DNA from: Paracoccus salipaludis
Lineage (GTDB): Bacteria > Pseudomonadota > Alphaproteobacteria > Rhodobacterales > Rhodobacteraceae
Direction: 5' to 3'
DNA: 64,000 nt
Assembly (NCBI RefSeq): GCF_002287065.1
Contig: NZ_NSJZ01000003.1
Location: 1-64,000 of the forward strand
Positions 44,591 through 59,477 of the stretch are shown one piece after another (position 1 is the stretch's first letter; every line of letters starts with the position of its first letter). The notes below the pieces were generated by a model that saw only the letters and a program-made list of their open reading frames with translations, did no database searches and had not been told where the DNA came from. Made by a program: the position numbers and the translations under genes.

Positions 44591-44639
44591 GTTCTTCTTC
44601 CTGACCGAAATACCCCGGGGTCCGGGGCAGAGCCCCGGT
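44591..44639 (-). repeat. Dispersed palindromic repeat, copy C
   Basis: On the minus strand a short palindrome (CCGGGGCTCTGCCCCGG) is followed by GGGTATTTCGGTCAGGAAG and AAC. It begins about 10 bp after the ABC-F stop. The palindrome is shared with copy B (26061-26108) and the TATTT-GGTCAGGAAGAA part with copy A (523-545). Confidence 0.65.
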
Positions 44640-44648
44640 TGCCGCGCG

Positions 44649-46466
44649 TCAGGCCTCGGCGCGCTCGGCCAGTTCCAGCCACTCCTCCTCGGCCGCCGCC
44701 AGCGCCGCCTGCCGCTCGGCCAGCCCTTCGGACGCCTTGGCGAACTTGGCGGGGGCAGTCTGGAACAGGTCCGGCTGGGCCAGGAATTCGTTCAGCTTCG
44801 CGATCTCGGCTTCCAGCCGCTCGATGATCGCGGGCAGCGATTCCAGCCGGTGCTTCTCGGTGAAGCTGAGGCCGTTCCGGCGCGGCGCTTCGGACTTCCG
44901 GGCCTCGGGGGCGGAAGCCGGGCGGGCAGGGGCGGCCGCCGCAGGCTCGGGCGCATCCTCGCCGCGCTGGGCGCGATAGTCGCTCCAGCCTCCCGCATAG
45001 ATCACGGCGCGTCCATCGCCCTCCATCGCCACGGTCGTGTCCGCCACGCGGTCGATGAAGTCGCGGTCGTGGCTGACCAGCAGCACCGTGCCGTCATATT
45101 CGCCAAGGATGTCCTGCAGCAGGTCCAGCGTCTCGATGTCCAGGTCGTTGGTCGGCTCGTCCAGCACCAGCAGGTTCGAGGGCCGCGCCATGATCCGGGC
45201 CAGCAGCAGCCGCGCCTTCTCGCCGCCCGACAGGCTGCCGACCGGCGCCCGCGCCTGCGCGTCGTCGAACAGGAAGTCCTTCAGGTAGGCCACGACATGC
45301 TTCGGCTGCCCGCGCACCATCACCTGGTCGGACCGCCCCGAGACCCGCATGGACGGATCGTTCGTCAGCGCCTCCCACAGGGTCGCGCTGTCGTCGATCG
45401 AGGCGCGCGCCTGATCGAAGACGGCGATCTCCAGATTGGTGCCGTGGGCGACGGTGCCGGTATCGGGCGGGATCTCGCCCGTCAGCATCTTGATCAGCGT
45501 GGTCTTGCCCGCGCCGTTCGGGCCGACAAAGGCCACGCGGTCGCCCCGCAGCACGCGCAGGTCGAAGGGCCGCAGGATCACCCGCTCGCCGAAGGCCTTG
45601 GAGATCCCCTTCGCCTCGATCACCCGCTTGCCCGACTGCGTCCCCGAGTCGAGCGCCATCGCCGCGGTGCCCTGCCGCCGGATCTGGGCCGCGCGTTCCG
45701 CCCGCATCGCCTGCAGCGCGCGGACCCGGCCCATGTTGCGCTTGCGCCGGGCGCTGATGCCTTCCACGGCCCAGCGTGCCTCGGCCTTGATCTTGCGGTC
45801 GAGCTTGTGGCGCGCCTCGTCCTCGGCGGCCCAGGTTTCCTCGCGCCATTCCTCGAAGGCGTCGAAGCCGCGTTCCTGACGGCGCACCTCGCCCCGGTCG
45901 ATCCACAGGGTCGCCCGCGTCAGCCGCCGCAAGAACGCGCGGTCGTGAGAGATCAGCACGAAAGCCGCCCGCGTCTCGGACAATTGCTGTTCCAGCCAGC
46001 CGATCGCCTCGATGTCCAAGTGGTTGGTGGGCTCGTCCAGCAGCATGAGTTCCGGCGCCTCGGCCAGCAGCCGCGCCAGCGCCGCCCGCCTCCGCTCGCC
46101 GCCCGACGCGGTGGCCACGGGGCGATGGGGGTCGAACTTCAGCCCCTCGGCGGCCATCTCGACGCGATAGCCCTCGCCCGGCGGCAGGCCCGCGGCGGCA
46201 AAATCGCCCAGCGTGGCGAAGCCGGACAGGTCCGGGTCCTGTTCCATGTAGCCGACGGTGGTGCCGGTGGGGACGATGACCTCGCCCCGGTCGGGCTCGA
46301 TCAGCCCGGCCATGACCTTCATCAGCGTGGATTTGCCCGAGCCGTTCCGCCCGACCAGCGCCACCCGGTCGCCGGGCTGGACGGTGAGGGACAGCCCCTC
46401 GAAGACGGGATTGCCGCCGAAGGTCAGAGAAATGTCGGTGAGTTGCAGAAGGGGTGCGCGCGCCAT
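44649..46466 (-). CDS. ABC-F ATPase (Uup-like)
   Basis: A 605-residue soluble ABC protein with two ATPase domains. Domain 1: ALVGRNGSGKSTLMK, SGGERRRAALARLLAE, LMLLDEPTNHLDIEAIGWLE; domain 2: AFVGPNGAGKTTLIKML, SLSGGEKARLLLARIM, LLVLDEPTNDLDIETLDLLQ. A Lys/Arg/Glu-rich linker joins them, and the C-terminus (from about residue 515) is Ala/Pro-rich and then helical with LESLPAIIERLEAEIAKLNEFLAQPDLF, the Uup-type coiled coil. ABC-F proteins act on ribosomes; Uup also affects transposon excision in E. coli. There are no membrane helices. It follows the serine hydrolase on the same strand. Confidence 0.93.
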   Translation of the reverse strand: MARAPLLQLTDISLTFGGNPVFEGLSLTVQPGDRVALVGRNGSGKSTLMKVMAGLIEPDRGEVIVPTGTTVGYMEQDPDLSGFATLGDFAAAGLPPGEGYRVEMAAEGLKFDPHRPVATASGGERRRAALARLLAEAPELMLLDEPTNHLDIEAIGWLEQQLSETRAAFVLISHDRAFLRRLTRATLWIDRGEVRRQERGFDAFEEWREETWAAEDEARHKLDRKIKAEARWAVEGISARRKRNMGRVRALQAMRAERAAQIRRQGTAAMALDSGTQSGKRVIEAKGISKAFGERVILRPFDLRVLRGDRVAFVGPNGAGKTTLIKMLTGEIPPDTGTVAHGTNLEIAVFDQARASIDDSATLWEALTNDPSMRVSGRSDQVMVRGQPKHVVAYLKDFLFDDAQARAPVGSLSGGEKARLLLARIMARPSNLLVLDEPTNDLDIETLDLLQDILGEYDGTVLLVSHDRDFIDRVADTTVAMEGDGRAVIYAGGWSDYRAQRGEDAPEPAAAAPARPASAPEARKSEAPRRNGLSFTEKHRLESLPAIIERLEAEIAKLNEFLAQPDLFQTAPAKFAKASEGLAERQAALAAAEEEWLELAERAEA

Positions 46467-46498
46467 GTCCGGGCGACTATCCGTGTGCCGCCAGCCCG

Positions 46499-52177
<5,679 letters not shown>

Positions 52178-52834
52178 TGTCATCAGCCCGGGGGCCGCGG
52201 CGGGAACGCTGCCTAGGCCGAGGCCTTCCTTGTGGCAAGACGGCCCGGCGGTCCAGGGGGCGGGACCGAGTCAGGCAGGGCGATGCTTCTGCACCAAGCT
52301 GTCCCGGCTCGGCCGATCTGGGAAAGGGCAGGCTCCGCGCGCATGGAATCCGCGATGGCGGTTTCGAGGAGTTCTCGAACCGCGCGCCCTGGCTCGTCGG
52401 CGGTCGCTACTGCGTTTCCCAGATGGCGAAAGGCAGCGCGTCAGTCGCCAGTCTGCGCGTCGCCGTTCCACATCTGATCAGTGGCCTCGGATATCGCCGG
52501 GCGCGTTCTGGCAGCTTCCTGGGGCGCCGGAGAGTCCGGTACGATCACGACGCAGCCCCATGAAGACCGCTTGTCGCACCCGAGGCACCCCGCAGCCGGG
52601 CGACAGGTATGGGGAGGGCCTGACGCGATCCGACAGCGATGCGGCGTTGCCCGAACAGGCCTGAGCCGGTCAGCCGAATGGCACAAGCCCACGCGAGCAA
52701 GCACGACGTTTGAGCAACCCATGGGACCGCGCCGCCCATTTGGGAAACAGAGGTCGGTTTCCCTGCACAGCTTCCTTCGGCTGAGGGGTGGCTGCCAGAG
52801 CGATAGGGACAGGGGAGTACCCTGAACTGCAAAT
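52178..52834. other. Gene-poor stretch after recG
   Basis: About 650 bp. Several open frames of 60-140 codons occur on both strands, but none has a recognisable domain, a consistent codon preference or a good ribosome-binding site. Together with the next 700 bp this is the longest non-coding section of the window. I see no transposase, tRNA or terminal repeat. It ends in the promoter of the small SOS-type gene. Confidence 0.5.
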
Positions 52835-52849
52835 GTTCTCTTAAAGTTC
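52835..52849 (+). promoter_or_regulatory. LexA (SOS) box and promoter of the small membrane-peptide gene
   Basis: GTTC-N7-GTTC, exact (GTTCTCTTAAAGTTC), the direct-repeat LexA site of alphaproteobacteria. A -10-like TAAAAT lies at 52865-52870 and the second half-site covers the expected -35, so LexA binding would block RNA polymerase. The box is 55 bp before the ATG at 52904. Confidence 0.8.
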
Positions 52850-52903
52850 TTTACAAGGTTGCCTTAAAATGAGAACAAAGCATCAACATCCACGGAGGCT
52901 CCC

Positions 52904-53008
52904 ATGAAACGCATGTTTGATCTGCCTGATGTTCTAGTCGACATGATCGGCGTCGCGGCGATCTCGGTTGCAACGATTGCTGTACTGTGGTTGCCCGCGA
53001 TCGCCTGA
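52904..53008 (+). CDS. Small SOS-controlled single-pass membrane peptide (34 residues)
   Basis: The product reads MKRMFDLPDVLVDMIGVAAI, then SVATIAVLWLPAIA: a short positively charged start and one hydrophobic helix from about residue 12 to the end. The ribosome-binding site cGGAGG is strong, 5 bases before the ATG. An exact LexA box and a -10-like hexamer lie just upstream. Caulobacter SidA, a 29-residue SOS-induced inner-membrane inhibitor of division, has the same format; sequence homology is not claimed. lexA lies 530 bp further on, on the other strand. Alternatives are a type I toxin-like peptide. It is too short for normal gene finding. Confidence 0.7.
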   Translation: MKRMFDLPDVLVDMIGVAAISVATIAVLWLPAIA

Positions 53009-53540
53009 CCCCAGCAGCATCGCCCTTGGGGCCGCCGCGAGGGTCCGGGCATGATCCCGCACGCCCTGCCGGGAGAAGCGAGGGTCGGCGGATAGTCCGG
53101 CAGCGCACGGGAAAGCGGCCGTGTCGCAAGAGGCCAGAAGCCGAGATGACCTGATCTGTTCAGCAGGTCCGAAAAAGCTCAGACCTGTTCGAACCGGGGT
53201 TAGATGAGGCCTGATCAGCGCTGTTCTTCGGGCGGACCGCCTCAACCTCATGTCACAACATGGTGGTGGCGGTGCCTGAACGCGCAGGAAGGCCTCGGCG
53301 AATGGTTGGGCTACCATTCGCCGAGATACGTCTCGCGAGCCGGATGTCGCAGCGCGTCCGTCTGTCCGCAGATGTTCAGCAGCGATCGGATGCCTCGCAA
53401 GGAAAGGACAGCAGCAGACTCCGCCTTCGGGCTTTACGCCGCGAGTTCCGTGCGCCCGTCCGTTGCGGGAAAGCGCCTTGTCTTCTTGCAGTAAGCCCTT
53501 CAGCCCGCCGTGCCCTCAGGCGAACGGGGGGACGATGGCC
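53009..53540. other. Gene-poor stretch before lexA, with an orphan hairpin
   Basis: About 530 bp with no convincing gene. It contains a perfect 13-bp inverted repeat at 53294-53306 and 53313-53325 (ctcggcgaatggt / accattcgccgag, 6-base loop) without a T tract on either strand, so it is not an ordinary terminator. The rest shows weak, shifting open frames. A small RNA in this stretch is possible but I have no promoter evidence. Confidence 0.45.
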
Positions 53541-54251
53541 TCAGTAGCTGCGGATCAGCCCGACCAGGCGGCCCTGGATGCGGACCTTGTCCTCGGGCAG
53601 GACGCGCGTCTCATAGGCCGAGTTCGCGGCCTCCAGCGCGATCATGCCGCCCCGGCGGCGATAACGCTTCAGCGTGGCTTCGGCACCCTCGACCAGTGCG
53701 ACGATGATGTCGCCGTTCTCGGCCGTGTCCTGTTCGCGGATCACCACCACGTCGCCGTCGTTGATCCCCGCTTCGATCATCGAGTCGCCCTTGACCTCGA
53801 GCGCATAGTGATGCTCGCGCCCCGACAGCATCGAGCCGGGCACCGCGATGTGGTGCGACACTTCCGAGATCGCCTCGATCGGGACACCAGCCGCGATGCG
53901 GCCCATCACCGGCAATTCGACCGCAGGGCTGTCGACGATCGGCATCGCGCCGCGCGGACGGGGGGCGGGCAGGGGGCGGTCGTTCGAGATCACGCGGGGG
54001 CGGAAGCCGCCTTCCTCGCCTTCGCCCCGCATCAGCGCATCGGGCAGGCGCAGGATTTCCAGGGCGCGGGCGCGATGGGGCAGGCGGCGGATGAAGCCCC
54101 GTTCCTCGAGCGCGGTCACGAGCCGGTGGATCCCCGACTTCGAACGCAGGTCCAGCGCCATCTTCATTTCGTCAAAGGACGGGGGAACGCCGTCACGCGC
54201 CATGCGGGCCTGGATGAACTCCAGCAACTGGATCTGTTTCTTGGTCAGCAC
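53541..54251 (-). CDS. lexA: LexA repressor
   Basis: LexA represses the SOS regulon until RecA promotes its self-cleavage. The 236-residue product has an N-terminal winged helix ([30 protein letters not shown] and [16 protein letters not shown]), the Ala-Gly cleavage site in [13 protein letters not shown], the catalytic Ser in [14 protein letters not shown], and the Lys in [11 protein letters not shown]. The start is a GTG with gagggga 9 bases ahead. The promoter contains three GTTC half-sites, so it is autoregulated. It follows moeA on the same strand across 99 bp. Confidence 0.97.
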   Translation of the reverse strand: MLTKKQIQLLEFIQARMARDGVPPSFDEMKMALDLRSKSGIHRLVTALEERGFIRRLPHRARALEILRLPDALMRGEGEEGGFRPRVISNDRPLPAPRPRGAMPIVDSPAVELPVMGRIAAGVPIEAISEVSHHIAVPGSMLSGREHHYALEVKGDSMIEAGINDGDVVVIREQDTAENGDIIVALVEGAEATLKRYRRRGGMIALEAANSAYETRVLPEDKVRIQGRLVGLIRSY

Positions 54252-54281
54252 GGCGTATCGTCCCCTCGAATGACGGGTCTA

Positions 54282-54307
54282 GTTCATTGATTGTTCTAGA
54301 CACGTTC
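54282..54307 (-). promoter_or_regulatory. Tandem SOS boxes: three GTTC half-sites at 7-base spacing
   Basis: On the plus strand GTTC at 54282-54285, 54293-54296 and 54304-54307, each separated by seven bases, making two overlapping exact GTTC-N7-GTTC sites. On the minus strand they read GAAC-N7-GAAC-N7-GAAC. They start 31 bp before the lexA GTG. Confidence 0.88.
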
Positions 54308-54321
54308 ACCTTTCAGGTCAA
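54293..54321 (-). promoter_or_regulatory. lexA promoter
   Basis: On the minus strand TTGACC (54316-54321) and TAGAAC (54293-54298) with a 17-base spacer. The -10 lies inside the SOS half-sites, so LexA binding would cover it. Confidence 0.7.
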
Positions 54322-54350
54322 CGGCTAACCTGATTCGGGTGAAGATTCGG

Positions 54351-55538
54351 TTAACGGCTCAGGGGAATGTAGCATACCTGCGCGCCGATCTCGCGCGCGG
54401 GATCGCCCGCAGGCCGGACCAGCAGCGCATCCGCTTCGGCCATCAGCTTCAACCTGGCCGAGTCCTGGTCCTCGAACGGCTCGACGACCACTCCGCGCTC
54501 GCCTTCGCCAAGGCGCGCACGCAGGTAATGCTGCCGGTCGCCCTCGGGCGGCAGGCTGCGACCCAGGACGCCATGCCGCAACGGCGCGCCTGCCTCGGCC
54601 TGCCCCTGCATCCGCCGGATCAGCGGCTGCATGAACAGCAGCGCCGTCACGATGGCCGATACCGGGTTTCCGGGCAGACCCAGCAGGGCCGACGTGCCCA
54701 GCCGTCCCGCCATCAGCGGCTTTCCCGGCCGCATGGCGATGCGATGGAAGGCACGCTCCATTCCCAGCCCCTCGGCGACCCGACCGACCAGGTCGTGGTC
54801 GCCGACCGAGGCGCCACCGATGGTCACGATCAGGTCCGCGCCCCGCGCTTCCTCGAAGGCGGAACGCAGGCTCTCCTCGGTGTCGCGTGCCAGCGGCAGG
54901 ATATGCGCCTCGGCCCCTGCGGCGCGGGCCAGTGCCGCGACCGCGATGTCGTTCGAGCTGATGATCTGGCCGGGTTCCGGAACCTCTCCCGGCCGCACCA
55001 GCTCATCCCCCCCGGCCAGCACGGCCACCCGCGGCGCCCGCGCGACGGTGACGCGGGGCACGTTCATTGCCGCCAGAAGCCCAAGGTCGACGGCCGAGAG
55101 CCTGCGTCCGGCGGGCAGCGTTTCGCCTTCGGCAAAGTCGTTGCCGCGCGGCCGGATATGGGTGCGGCCCGGCTTCCCCGTGATCGTGACCTGATCGCCG
55201 TCGCGCGCCGTGTCTTCCTGCATCACGACGCGGTCGGTGCCCGCCGGCACCGGGGCGCCGGTGAAGATGCGCAGCGCCTCGCCCGCGCCGAGGGTGCCCT
55301 GCCAGGGGCGACCAGCGGCGGACTCGCCCACGACGCGCAGGGGACCCGGCAGGTCCGCGCTGCGGACGGCATAGCCATCCATCGCTGCCGCGTCGAAGGG
55401 CGGCTGGGTGATCGCGGACACGGCGTCCAGCATCAGCACCCGGCCCAACGCGTCCTGGATATCCACGTCCTCGGGGCAGGGCGGGCGCGCAAGGGCCAGG
55501 ACCAGTTCCAGCGCCTGATCGACGGACAGAAGGCTCAC
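54351..55538 (-). CDS. moeA: MoeA, molybdopterin molybdenumtransferase
   Basis: MoeA inserts molybdate into adenylated molybdopterin to form the molybdenum cofactor. The 395-residue product has [52 protein letters not shown] (the GGxSxGxxD nucleotide site) and [14 protein letters not shown] (LPGNP-S). It begins [15 protein letters not shown]. Its start overlaps the moaC stop by 4 bp, and trpC overlaps moaC likewise, so all three are one tight unit. Confidence 0.96.
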   Translation of the reverse strand: MSLLSVDQALELVLALARPPCPEDVDIQDALGRVLMLDAVSAITQPPFDAAAMDGYAVRSADLPGPLRVVGESAAGRPWQGTLGAGEALRIFTGAPVPAGTDRVVMQEDTARDGDQVTITGKPGRTHIRPRGNDFAEGETLPAGRRLSAVDLGLLAAMNVPRVTVARAPRVAVLAGGDELVRPGEVPEPGQIISSNDIAVAALARAAGAEAHILPLARDTEESLRSAFEEARGADLIVTIGGASVGDHDLVGRVAEGLGMERAFHRIAMRPGKPLMAGRLGTSALLGLPGNPVSAIVTALLFMQPLIRRMQGQAEAGAPLRHGVLGRSLPPEGDRQHYLRARLGEGERGVVVEPFEDQDSARLKLMAEADALLVRPAGDPAREIGAQVCYIPLSR

Positions 55539-56008
55539 GGCGCGGCCTCGAAGCTGCCGGACTTGCCCCCTGTCTTCTTCAGCAGACGCACGCCCTCGAT
55601 CCGCATGTCCTTCTGCGCGGCCTTGAGCATGTCATAGACGGTCAGCGCGGCGACGGTGGCGGCGGTCAGCGCCTCCATCTCAACGCCGGTGCGGCCGGTG
55701 GTCCGCGCCGTCGCGGTGATGCGCACGCCGGGCAGGGCAGCGTCCGCTTCAAGGTCCAGCGCCACCTTGTCCAGCGGCAGGGGGTGGCAGAGGGGGATCA
55801 GCTCGGCCGTCCGCTTGGCCCCCATGATCCCGGCCAACCGCGCCACGCCCAGCACGTCGCCCTTGGCCGCGCCACCCTGAGCCAGCGCCAGCGTTTCGGG
55901 GGACATGAGAACCAGCGCCTCGGCCACGGCCTCGCGCGCGGTGGGTTCCTTGCCGGAAACATCCACCATATGCGCCTGACCGGCGGCGTCGAAATGGGTC
56001 AGCGTCAT
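55535..56008 (-). CDS. moaC: MoaC, cyclic pyranopterin monophosphate synthase
   Basis: MoaC performs the second part of the first step of molybdopterin synthesis, after MoaA. The 157-residue product has [20 protein letters not shown], the catalytic block [24 protein letters not shown], and [24 protein letters not shown] with the conserved Lys and Asp. moaA is not in the window. It lies between trpC and moeA with 4-bp overlaps on both sides. Confidence 0.96.
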   Translation of the reverse strand: MTLTHFDAAGQAHMVDVSGKEPTAREAVAEALVLMSPETLALAQGGAAKGDVLGVARLAGIMGAKRTAELIPLCHPLPLDKVALDLEADAALPGVRITATARTTGRTGVEMEALTAATVAALTVYDMLKAAQKDMRIEGVRLLKKTGGKSGSFEAAP

Positions 56009-56793
56009 GCGGCCCCCAGGATCTGACGGGTGGCCGCGGTGACATCCGCCTGCCGCATCAGGCTTTCGCCGATCAGGAAGCGGCGCACGCCTGCCTTCAT
56101 CATCCGGCCGAGGTCGTCGGCGGTGAACAGCCCGCTTTCGCAGACCACCTCCCGCTCGGCCGGGATGCGCGGCGCGAGCTTCAGCGTCGTCTCAAGATCG
56201 ACGTCGAAGGTCTTGAGATTGCGATTGTTGATGCCGATCAGGGGCGATCTCAGCCGCAGGGCGCGGTCGAGTTCCTCCGCGTCATGGACCTCGATCAGCG
56301 CATCCATGCCCCAGTGGCTCGCTGCATCCTCAAGCTCGGCGGCCAGCGTGTCGTCCACCGAGGCCATGATGATCAGGATGCAGTCCGCCCCCCAGGCACG
56401 CGCCTCGGCGACCTGGTAGGGGTCGTGCAGGAAGTCCTTGCGCAGCACCGGCAACTCGCAGGCCTCGCGCGCCGCCATCAGGAACTCGGGCGCGCCCTGG
56501 AAGGAGGGCGCATCGGTCAGCACCGACAGGCAGGCCGCGCCGCCCGCCTGATAGGCGCGGGCCAGCGCGGGCGGATCGAAGTCCGGCCGGATCAGGCCCT
56601 TCGAGGGGCTGGCCTTCTTGATCTCGGCAATCAGCGCCGGGCCGGTCGCGGCCTTGCCGGTCAGCGCGCGGGCAAAGCCCCGGACGGGCGGGGCGCTGCG
56701 CGCGGCGGCCTCGACGTCCGAAAGGGGCCGGGCGGCCTTGGCGGCGGCGATTTCCTCGAGCTTGTAGCTCTTGATGCGTTCCAGAATGTCCAT
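56005..56793 (-). CDS. trpC: TrpC, indole-3-glycerol phosphate synthase
   Basis: TrpC closes the indole ring in tryptophan synthesis. The 262-residue TIM barrel has [21 protein letters not shown] with the catalytic Lys, [24 protein letters not shown] (RKDF), [15 protein letters not shown], and [12 protein letters not shown]. The ATG ([11 protein letters not shown]) is chosen on family length; a longer frame begins at 56820. The ung gene lies 123 bp upstream, breaking the usual direct trpD-trpC junction. It overlaps moaC by 4 bp. Confidence 0.97.
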   Translation of the reverse strand: MDILERIKSYKLEEIAAAKAARPLSDVEAAARSAPPVRGFARALTGKAATGPALIAEIKKASPSKGLIRPDFDPPALARAYQAGGAACLSVLTDAPSFQGAPEFLMAAREACELPVLRKDFLHDPYQVAEARAWGADCILIIMASVDDTLAAELEDAASHWGMDALIEVHDAEELDRALRLRSPLIGINNRNLKTFDVDLETTLKLAPRIPAEREVVCESGLFTADDLGRMMKAGVRRFLIGESLMRQADVTAATRQILGAA

Positions 56794-56916
56794 GCGGGCA
56801 GTTAGCCCCTGACAGGCCATGGTGGCAACGGGCCAACCTCAGGGCCCGGGCAAATGGACGTTCTTCTTCAGGTGAAGGCCCTGCGGTGGTGCGAGGGGGC
56901 GCAATGCCCCCGCGGC

Positions 56917-57576
56917 TCAGGCCGTTTCGCCCGACCAGTCGATCTCGGGCTCGCCCCGGCCCGCCAGCCAGTCGTTCACCCGGCTGAAGGGCCGTGAGCC
57001 GAAGAACCCCCGCTTGGCCGACAGGGGCGAGGGATGGGCGCTCTGCACCACCAGGTCCCCGTCGCGGGGCAGTCCCTCCGCCACCTTCGCCGCATGGGCG
57101 CCCCAGAGGACGAAGGCCAGCGGACGGTGGCGCTGCGCCTCGGCGATCGCTTCGCGGGCGAGACGCTCCCACCCCCAGCGGGCGTGGGCGCCCGCCTGGC
57201 CGGGTTCCACGGACAGCGCGGTGTTCAGCAGCAGAACGCCCTGCCGGGCCCAGGGGGTGAGGTCGCCCGAGGCGGGGCGCGCGCCGGTGTCGGCCTGAAG
57301 TTCCTTGAAGATGTTGGCCAGCGACCGGGGCAGCGGCACGCCGGGGTTGACCGAGAAGGCGAGCCCGTTGGCATGGCCGGGCGTCGGATAGGGGTCCTGC
57401 CCCAGGATCACGACCCGGACCTCGGCCGGAGCCAGCGCCTCGAGCGCGGCGAAGACCCGGCCGGGACCGGGCAGCCAGTCGCGGTCCCGCAGGCGGTCGC
57501 GGATGGCGGGCCAGGCCTCGGCGAAGAAGGGCAGATGCGCCCAGGCTTGCGGAGGGACCGGCTCGGTCACGGCCAA
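56917..57576 (-). CDS. ung: Uracil-DNA glycosylase (family 1)
   Basis: Ung removes uracil from DNA. The 219-residue product has the family 1 motifs VVILGQDPYPTPGHANGLAFSV with the catalytic Asp, LLLNTALSVEPGQAGAH, and the His loop SAHPSPLSAKRGFFGSRPFS. It is slightly shorter than E. coli Ung (229) and complete. It sits between trpD (42 bp) and trpC (123 bp), all on the minus strand, so it is probably part of the same transcript although it has nothing to do with tryptophan. Confidence 0.96.
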   Translation of the reverse strand: MAVTEPVPPQAWAHLPFFAEAWPAIRDRLRDRDWLPGPGRVFAALEALAPAEVRVVILGQDPYPTPGHANGLAFSVNPGVPLPRSLANIFKELQADTGARPASGDLTPWARQGVLLLNTALSVEPGQAGAHARWGWERLAREAIAEAQRHRPLAFVLWGAHAAKVAEGLPRDGDLVVQSAHPSPLSAKRGFFGSRPFSRVNDWLAGRGEPEIDWSGETA

Positions 57577-57577
57577 A

Positions 57578-57610
57578 GCCTCCGGTGGGGATATCCGGGG
57601 ACAGAAGAGG
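57578..57610 (+). repeat. Degenerate copy of the dispersed repeat
   Basis: GCCTCCGGTGGGGATATCC then GGGGACAGAAGAGG on the plus strand. It shares GGGATAT and AGAAGA with copy B (26061-26108) but is poorly conserved in between, and lies in the opposite orientation relative to its gene. It is in the trpD-ung gap. Confidence 0.35.
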
Positions 57611-57618
57611 ACATGCGG

Positions 57619-58650
57619 CTAGGGCGCCTCTGGCGCGCCGGTGACGGCGGCCAGCCGCGCGAGGCGTTGCTTCGCGGCGCCCGAGTCGATCGACTCGCGG
57701 GCGATCTCGACCCCTTCGCGCAGGTCGGCGGCACGACCCGCCACCACCAGCGCGCCCGCCGCGTTCAGCAGCACGGCGTCGCGATAGGCCCCCTGCACGC
57801 CGTCCAGCAGCGCGCGCAGGGCGGCGGCGTTCTGGGCAGGCTCGCCGCCCACGATCTCGTCAAAGGGATGGACCGGCAGGCCCGCGTCCTCGGGCGAGAC
57901 CTCGAACTCGGTCACCTCGCCGTCCTTCAGTTGCGCCACGCGGCTGGGCTCGGCGATGGACAGCTCGTCCGTGCCGTCGCCCCCATGGACCAGCCAGGCC
58001 GAGGTGGACCCCAGTTCCCGCAGCGTTTCCGCCATCGGCCGCAGCCAGTCGGCGGAAAAGGCGCCCGTCAGCTGCGCCGTGACCCCCGCCGGGTTCGTCA
58101 TCGGCCCCAGCAGGTTGAAGATCGTGCGCGTTCCCAGTTCGTGCCGCGCCGGGCCGACGTGGCGCATGGCGGGATGATAGGTCGGCGCCATCATGAAGCA
58201 GATGCCGCAGTCGTCCAGCGCGGCTTGCGCCAGCGCCGGGCCGCCCATCACGTCCAACCCCAGGTGCGTCAGCGCGTCGGCCGAGCCCGACTTCGACGAC
58301 AGGTTGCGGTTGCCGTGCTTGGCGACCGGCACGCCCGCGCCCGCCACCACGAAGGCAGTCGCGGTCGAGATGTTCAGCGTGCCCTTGCCGTCCCCCCCGG
58401 TGCCCACGATGTCGATGGCCCCGTCCGGCGCGGTGATGCGGTTCATGCGGGCGCGCATGGCGCGGACGGCGGCGGCGATCTCGTCCACCGTCTCGCCGCG
58501 CACGCGCATGGCCATCAGCAGCCCGCCGATCTGCGCGGGCGTGGCCTTGCCGTCGAACAGCGCGCCGAATGCGGCCTCGGCCTCCTCGCCCGTCAGGGGG
58601 CGCGCGGCGGCAACGCCGATCAGCGGGCGGATGTCGGTGGCCGCGCTCAT
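57619..58650 (-). CDS. trpD: TrpD, anthranilate phosphoribosyltransferase
   Basis: TrpD transfers phosphoribosyl from PRPP to anthranilate. The 343-residue product has the PRPP/Mg loop [20 protein letters not shown], the glycine-rich [17 protein letters not shown], the anthranilate region [21 protein letters not shown], and [12 protein letters not shown]. It overlaps the end of trpG by 4 bp. The start [11 protein letters not shown] is standard. Confidence 0.97.
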   Translation of the reverse strand: MSAATDIRPLIGVAAARPLTGEEAEAAFGALFDGKATPAQIGGLLMAMRVRGETVDEIAAAVRAMRARMNRITAPDGAIDIVGTGGDGKGTLNISTATAFVVAGAGVPVAKHGNRNLSSKSGSADALTHLGLDVMGGPALAQAALDDCGICFMMAPTYHPAMRHVGPARHELGTRTIFNLLGPMTNPAGVTAQLTGAFSADWLRPMAETLRELGSTSAWLVHGGDGTDELSIAEPSRVAQLKDGEVTEFEVSPEDAGLPVHPFDEIVGGEPAQNAAALRALLDGVQGAYRDAVLLNAAGALVVAGRAADLREGVEIARESIDSGAAKQRLARLAAVTGAPEAP

Positions 58651-59297
58651 GCCGCCACCCCCGCCGCGTTCGAGCAGCGGCGCAGGAAGTTGCCGATCAT
58701 CTCGTGCCCATGCTCGGACCGGATGCTTTCGGGGTGGAACTGCACGCCCTCGATGGGCAGGCTACGATGCGCCAGCCCCATGATCGTGCCGTCGCCAGCC
58801 GTGGCGGTCACGCGCAGGCAGTCGGGCAGGGTCTCGGGCTCGACCGTCAGCGAATGATAGCGCGTGGCCCGCAGGGGCGAGGGCAGGCCCGCGAAGACGC
58901 CGGTGGCGTCGTGGGCGATCTCGTCCGTCTTGCCGTGGACGATGCGGGCGGCGCGCACGACGCGACCGCCGAAGGCTTCGCCGATCGCCTGGTGGCCCAG
59001 GCACACGCCCATCAGCGGCACGCCCGCCTCTGCCGCGGCGCGGATCAGGGGCACGATGATCCCCGCCTGCGCCGGCGCGCAGGGGCCGGGCGAGACCAGG
59101 ATGCCCGCGGGACGGCGGGCCAGCGCGTCATCCACCGTCAGGGCGTCGTTGCGGATCACCTCGACCTCGGCCCCGGCCTCGCCCAGGTAATGGACGAGGT
59201 TCCAGGTGAAGCTGTCGTAGTTGTCGATCATCAGGATCGAGGGCCGGGCGCCGGGGGACGGCGGAACATGGGGCCGGACAATAGCCGTGGGGGTCAT
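58647..59297 (-). CDS. trpG: TrpG, anthranilate synthase component II (glutamine amidotransferase)
   Basis: TrpG supplies ammonia from glutamine to TrpE. The 216-residue product has [17 protein letters not shown], the nucleophile Cys in [31 protein letters not shown], and the His/Glu pair in [11 protein letters not shown]. An N-terminal extension of about 20 residues precedes the usual start of the family; the ATG at 59297 has a gagg box 5 bases ahead. It heads the trpG-trpD-ung-trpC-moaC-moeA run. trpE is not adjacent but about 4.6 kb away, on the opposite strand. Confidence 0.95.
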   Translation of the reverse strand: MTPTAIVRPHVPPSPGARPSILMIDNYDSFTWNLVHYLGEAGAEVEVIRNDALTVDDALARRPAGILVSPGPCAPAQAGIIVPLIRAAAEAGVPLMGVCLGHQAIGEAFGGRVVRAARIVHGKTDEIAHDATGVFAGLPSPLRATRYHSLTVEPETLPDCLRVTATAGDGTIMGLAHRSLPIEGVQFHPESIRSEHGHEMIGNFLRRCSNAAGVAA

Positions 59298-59477
59298 CGG
59301 CGCCTCGCAGGAAGGGGGCAGGGACGGGATCGCCGGCCGCCGCCGGAAGGGGCTGGCCCGCCGGCGGCGGTAGGCTATAGATGCTCCCAAGCCGCGCGGA
59401 GGGTCAAGCCCGCCGGGTGCGCCGCGCGGTCACGAGGCCGCGCAACGGAACCACAGGGCAAGGCAGAGGGCAGGGCG

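Noticed and set aside
52230..52664. Open frames of about 80-145 codons after recG
   Set aside because: They are spread over several frames and strands with no shared motif, consistent with non-coding GC-rich DNA.
53204..53494. Open frame with a WLGYHSPR-like piece that recalls the end of IS3-type integrases
   Set aside because: Only a few residues fit, the DDE residues and inverted repeats are missing, and the frame has no start signal.
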